Positions 62,160-64,000 of a stretch of 64,000 bases of DNA are shown piece by piece. Source of the DNA: Paraburkholderia sp. BL9I2N2. GTDB taxonomy: Bacteria > Pseudomonadota > Gammaproteobacteria > Burkholderiales > Burkholderiaceae. A program made the position numbers and the translations under genes. The notes under the pieces were generated by a model. It saw only the letters and a program-made list of their open reading frames with translations, made no database searches and was not told the DNA's origin. The stretch lies in contig NZ_SMGP01000001.1 in assembly GCF_004339745.1 (NCBI RefSeq), positions 4,402,001 to 4,466,000 on the forward strand. Direction: 5' to 3'. Numbering within the stretch: the stretch's first letter is position 1; the number at the start of each line of letters is the position of its first letter.

Positions 62160-62570
62160 CCGCGGCATGCGATGCGTGACAGGCGCCGTGCCGGACGGTC
62201 GGCGTTGGGGACAGAGAGCAGATTCACGCCTTTCACCGGTTGCAGTGCCGGCTTGCCGTTCGTCACCACGAGTTCGGCCGGCTGCGCGGCGATCACGACG
62301 TCCGGCGCCTGTGCGGATTTCTTGCCGTCGGCGGGCAGCATCGGGTCGGACTGCAGATTCGTTTGCGCGTTTTTCGCCGCGTTGACCCGCCACGCGGCGG
62401 CGGTGAGTTGATACGCCACGACCCGTCGAGCGATGCCGCGTCGTACCAGTAGCCGGCGGCATTCAGATGCAGCGCGCCGCTTGCGTCCTGGAGCCATGCG
62501 CTCTTTGTCGAGCAGCGCGATAACCGTTATTACCCGCTGCTGTCCGGCCGCTGGTTCAGTGCGGCTCGGA
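62160..62570. pseudogene. Rearranged remnant of a repeat-type exported protein (internal inversion)
   Basis: Two coding fragments lie on opposite strands. On the minus strand, from about 62497 down to 62198, the frame carries HLNAAGYWYDAASLDGSW, then after a frame change NAAKNAQTNLQSDPMLP, AAQPAELVVTNGKPALQP and LLSVPNAD. On the plus strand at 62496-62567 another fragment reads HALFVEQRDNRYYPLLSGRW. Both have the G-x-W-[YF]-x-A repeat pattern of one protein type, and turning 62198-62495 around puts them end to end. No start or stop is left. I infer an inversion inside a dead gene; the family name is not certain. Confidence 0.5.
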
Positions 62571-62597
62571 TATCCTTCGCATCCGGACCGAAACCGA

Positions 62598-63335
62598 TCA
62601 ACCGCGCGTGCTGCGCTCGCATATCGCGTACACGCTGGAGCACAAGTCAGGATAAACGCGCCCCAACTCGAAACAGCCATCCAGATATTCTCTGGATATG
62701 ATGCCGGCCTTCAATGCGGCATCGATCTGGAAGTTGGCAAGGCCCTTGAAAAAGACCCCGCCTTCGGTGACCGGGCGAAGCTTTGCCGCACGCAGATCGG
62801 CTCGCAGCGTATCGATCGAATAAGTTACGCGATGACCGTGTGCGGCTTCAGCCGCCGTCACGGCCGCGTGATGGTCGATCAGCCCCATATTGACCGCGAT
62901 TTGCCGCGATCCGGCGCGCGCGTTCGGAGCAGCCACGAACAGGCGGCCACCTTCCGATAACCAGCCACGGATCCGGCTCAGGACTTCGACCGGATGATCG
63001 AGGTGTTCGAGCGTATGGATCAGAAAGATGTTGTCGTAGCGTCGCGCGGGTTCGAAAGTCTCGAACGTCGAGTGATGGAATTTGACGGCGCCTTTCGTCT
63101 TGGCTGACGCAACGGCGATGCAGTCCGCCGATGCCTCGACCACTTCCAGTGAATGGAAGCGCTGTGTCAGAAGTCGCGTGAAGTTACCTTCGAAGCATCC
63201 CAGTTCAAGCGCGTTGCCGCTGACGTGGAACGGTGCAAATGTCCGAAGCATGTATTCATGCATCAGATAATCGAAGTCATAAGCGTAGCGATGTTCGGGA
63301 TGATCTTTCGCTTCTGCGTCGTAGTCTCTGCTCAT
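62598..63335 (-). CDS. Class I SAM-dependent methyltransferase
   Basis: This 245-residue cytoplasmic enzyme has the SAM-binding motif I in ALELGCFEGNFTRLL (near residue 46) and acidic motif II in LEVVEASADCIAVA. Motif post-II is in DNIFLIHTLEHLDHP. The ATG at 63335 gives MSRDYDAEAKDHPEHRYAY; a TTG three codons upstream is possible. It starts 6 bp after the stop of the dioxygenase gene, so the two are co-transcribed. The substrate is unknown; a small molecule, perhaps a secondary metabolite, is suggested by the neighbour. Confidence 0.82.
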   Translation of the reverse strand: MSRDYDAEAKDHPEHRYAYDFDYLMHEYMLRTFAPFHVSGNALELGCFEGNFTRLLTQRFHSLEVVEASADCIAVASAKTKGAVKFHHSTFETFEPARRYDNIFLIHTLEHLDHPVEVLSRIRGWLSEGGRLFVAAPNARAGSRQIAVNMGLIDHHAAVTAAEAAHGHRVTYSIDTLRADLRAAKLRPVTEGGVFFKGLANFQIDAALKAGIISREYLDGCFELGRVYPDLCSSVYAICERSTRG

Positions 63336-63340
63336 GGTCG

Positions 63341-64000
63341 TCAATCCTGTCCGCGTTGATAGAACCGCTGCTCCACCGGCACGTAAAACTCATCGAGGGA
63401 CTCAGGCACCCGGGCGTTGAAGCCGAGCACCTGGCGCATCCAGGCGTTGCAGCGGTCGAGGTTGCTGTATCCGAACAGCCGTGCGTAGTCGAGTTGCGGC
63501 TTGAAGAACGGGCTGGTGAACGTCAGTGTCAGTGCGCGGCGGGGCGCATCGGTGGTGTTGCGGCCGGTGGCGTGCCACATGCGCGAATCGAACAGCAGAA
63601 CCGAACCGCGCTCCCCGGTAGCCCGTGAAGCCTGCGCGTAAAAATGCTCGTCGGTGGGCTGCTGCTGGAGGTTTTGCGAGTGCGAAAGAATATGCGTTGC
63701 GCCGTTGGCCAGCGTGAAATCGTCGAGCATCACCAGCGCGTTCACCATGAAGCGCCGCGAGTCGGAGCCGAAGCGGATATCGCGGTGCACGTTTTGAACG
63801 TAAGAGCGCGAGTCGCGCTCGTTGATCACGCCGCCGTACGAATTCAGAACGAAGTTGCCTTGAAAGTATCCTTTGAAAACCGGCTCCAGCGTTGAGAGCT
63901 CCGCCAGCAATTCGACGTAGCACGGGTCATCCATCAGAAGGTGATGCAAGGTGCCTGCGCTGTTTTCCTGCACACCGTTGCGTCGCCTGATCTGGTCGCG
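63341..64000 (-). CDS. Phytanoyl-CoA dioxygenase (PhyH) family protein, 5' end outside window
   Basis: The frame stays open to the right edge, so the start is outside. The visible 219 residues have the iron-binding His-X-Asp in QNVHRDIRFG and the distal histidine in DSRMWHATGRN, with an Arg in DAPRRALTLTF that may bind 2-oxoglutarate. Members are non-haem Fe(II)/2-oxoglutarate dioxygenases that hydroxylate small molecules. The next gene on the same strand is a methyltransferase, so both may act on one product, perhaps in secondary metabolism. An in-frame GTG at 63973 exists but is unlikely to be the true start, as the residues before it remain open. Confidence 0.78.
   Translation of the reverse strand, partial: RDQIRRRNGVQENSAGTLHHLLMDDPCYVELLAELSTLEPVFKGYFQGNFVLNSYGGVINERDSRSYVQNVHRDIRFGSDSRRFMVNALVMLDDFTLANGATHILSHSQNLQQQPTDEHFYAQASRATGERGSVLLFDSRMWHATGRNTTDAPRRALTLTFTSPFFKPQLDYARLFGYSNLDRCNAWMRQVLGFNARVPESLDEFYVPVEQRFYQRGQD

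Noticed and set aside
1..64000. CRISPR arrays, prophage or insertion sequence genes
   Set aside because: No regularly spaced repeats, no transposase, integrase or phage structural gene was seen on either strand.

Overview
The window looks like an origin-proximal stretch of the main chromosome of a Burkholderia sensu lato species, most likely Paraburkholderia. The pointers are the high GC content, the gene order mnmG-rsmG-parA-parB-atpIBEFHAGDC, a gcvTHP operon behind a tandem glycine riboswitch, and betaproteobacterial-type protein sequences. The genus is inferred from protein resemblance and synteny, not from a search.

Layout. (1) Positions 1-10625 hold two branched-chain-amino-acid-type (LIV/HAAT) ABC transporter cassettes. 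Cassette A enters from the left with the end of livF, then a binding protein, livH and livM. Cassette B has two near-duplicate binding proteins, a long LivH-type permease, a fused LivM-LivG protein and LivF. (2) Positions 10657-15230 carry the segregation module: mnmG, rsmG, parA, parB and two perfect 16-bp parS sites. One parS lies inside the livF terminator hairpin and the other inside mnmG. (3) Positions 15929-23772 are the complete F1Fo ATP synthase operon with its promoter and terminator. (4) Positions 23960-33527 hold an acyl-CoA ligase, a PheC-like periplasmic protein, hemE, priA, a YeiH-type membrane protein and three small candidate genes. (5) Positions 33600-40870 hold trifunctional putA, an orphan LivK-type binding protein and a ThDP enzyme. 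(6) Positions 41026-48715 are the minus-strand glycine/serine unit: riboswitch, gcvT, gcvH, gcvP, an alginate-lyase-like gene and an sdaA broken by a one-base frameshift. (7) Positions 48799-56798 hold a small lipoprotein, a Gfo/Idh oxidoreductase, rep, a diheme cytochrome c, tRNA-Arg(CCG), a cation antiporter and a HAD-type lipoprotein. (8) Positions 57100-64000 are accessory: two exported DUF1254/DUF1214 proteins flanked by two outer-membrane barrel-like proteins, a rearranged pseudogene, and a methyltransferase next to a PhyH-type dioxygenase cut by the window edge.

How the genes connect. ParA and ParB act with the two parS sites to segregate the chromosome. The atp genes make one complex. 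The gcv genes split glycine under riboswitch control, and SdaA would drain the resulting serine to pyruvate, but its frame is broken here. PutA oxidises proline to glutamate. The most novel-looking part is the DUF1254/outer-membrane barrel cassette, whose role cannot be read from the sequence. Other notable points are the parS-in-terminator arrangement, two candidate small RNAs or leaders (3648-3899 and 33600-33767), and the inverted pseudogene at 62160-62570.
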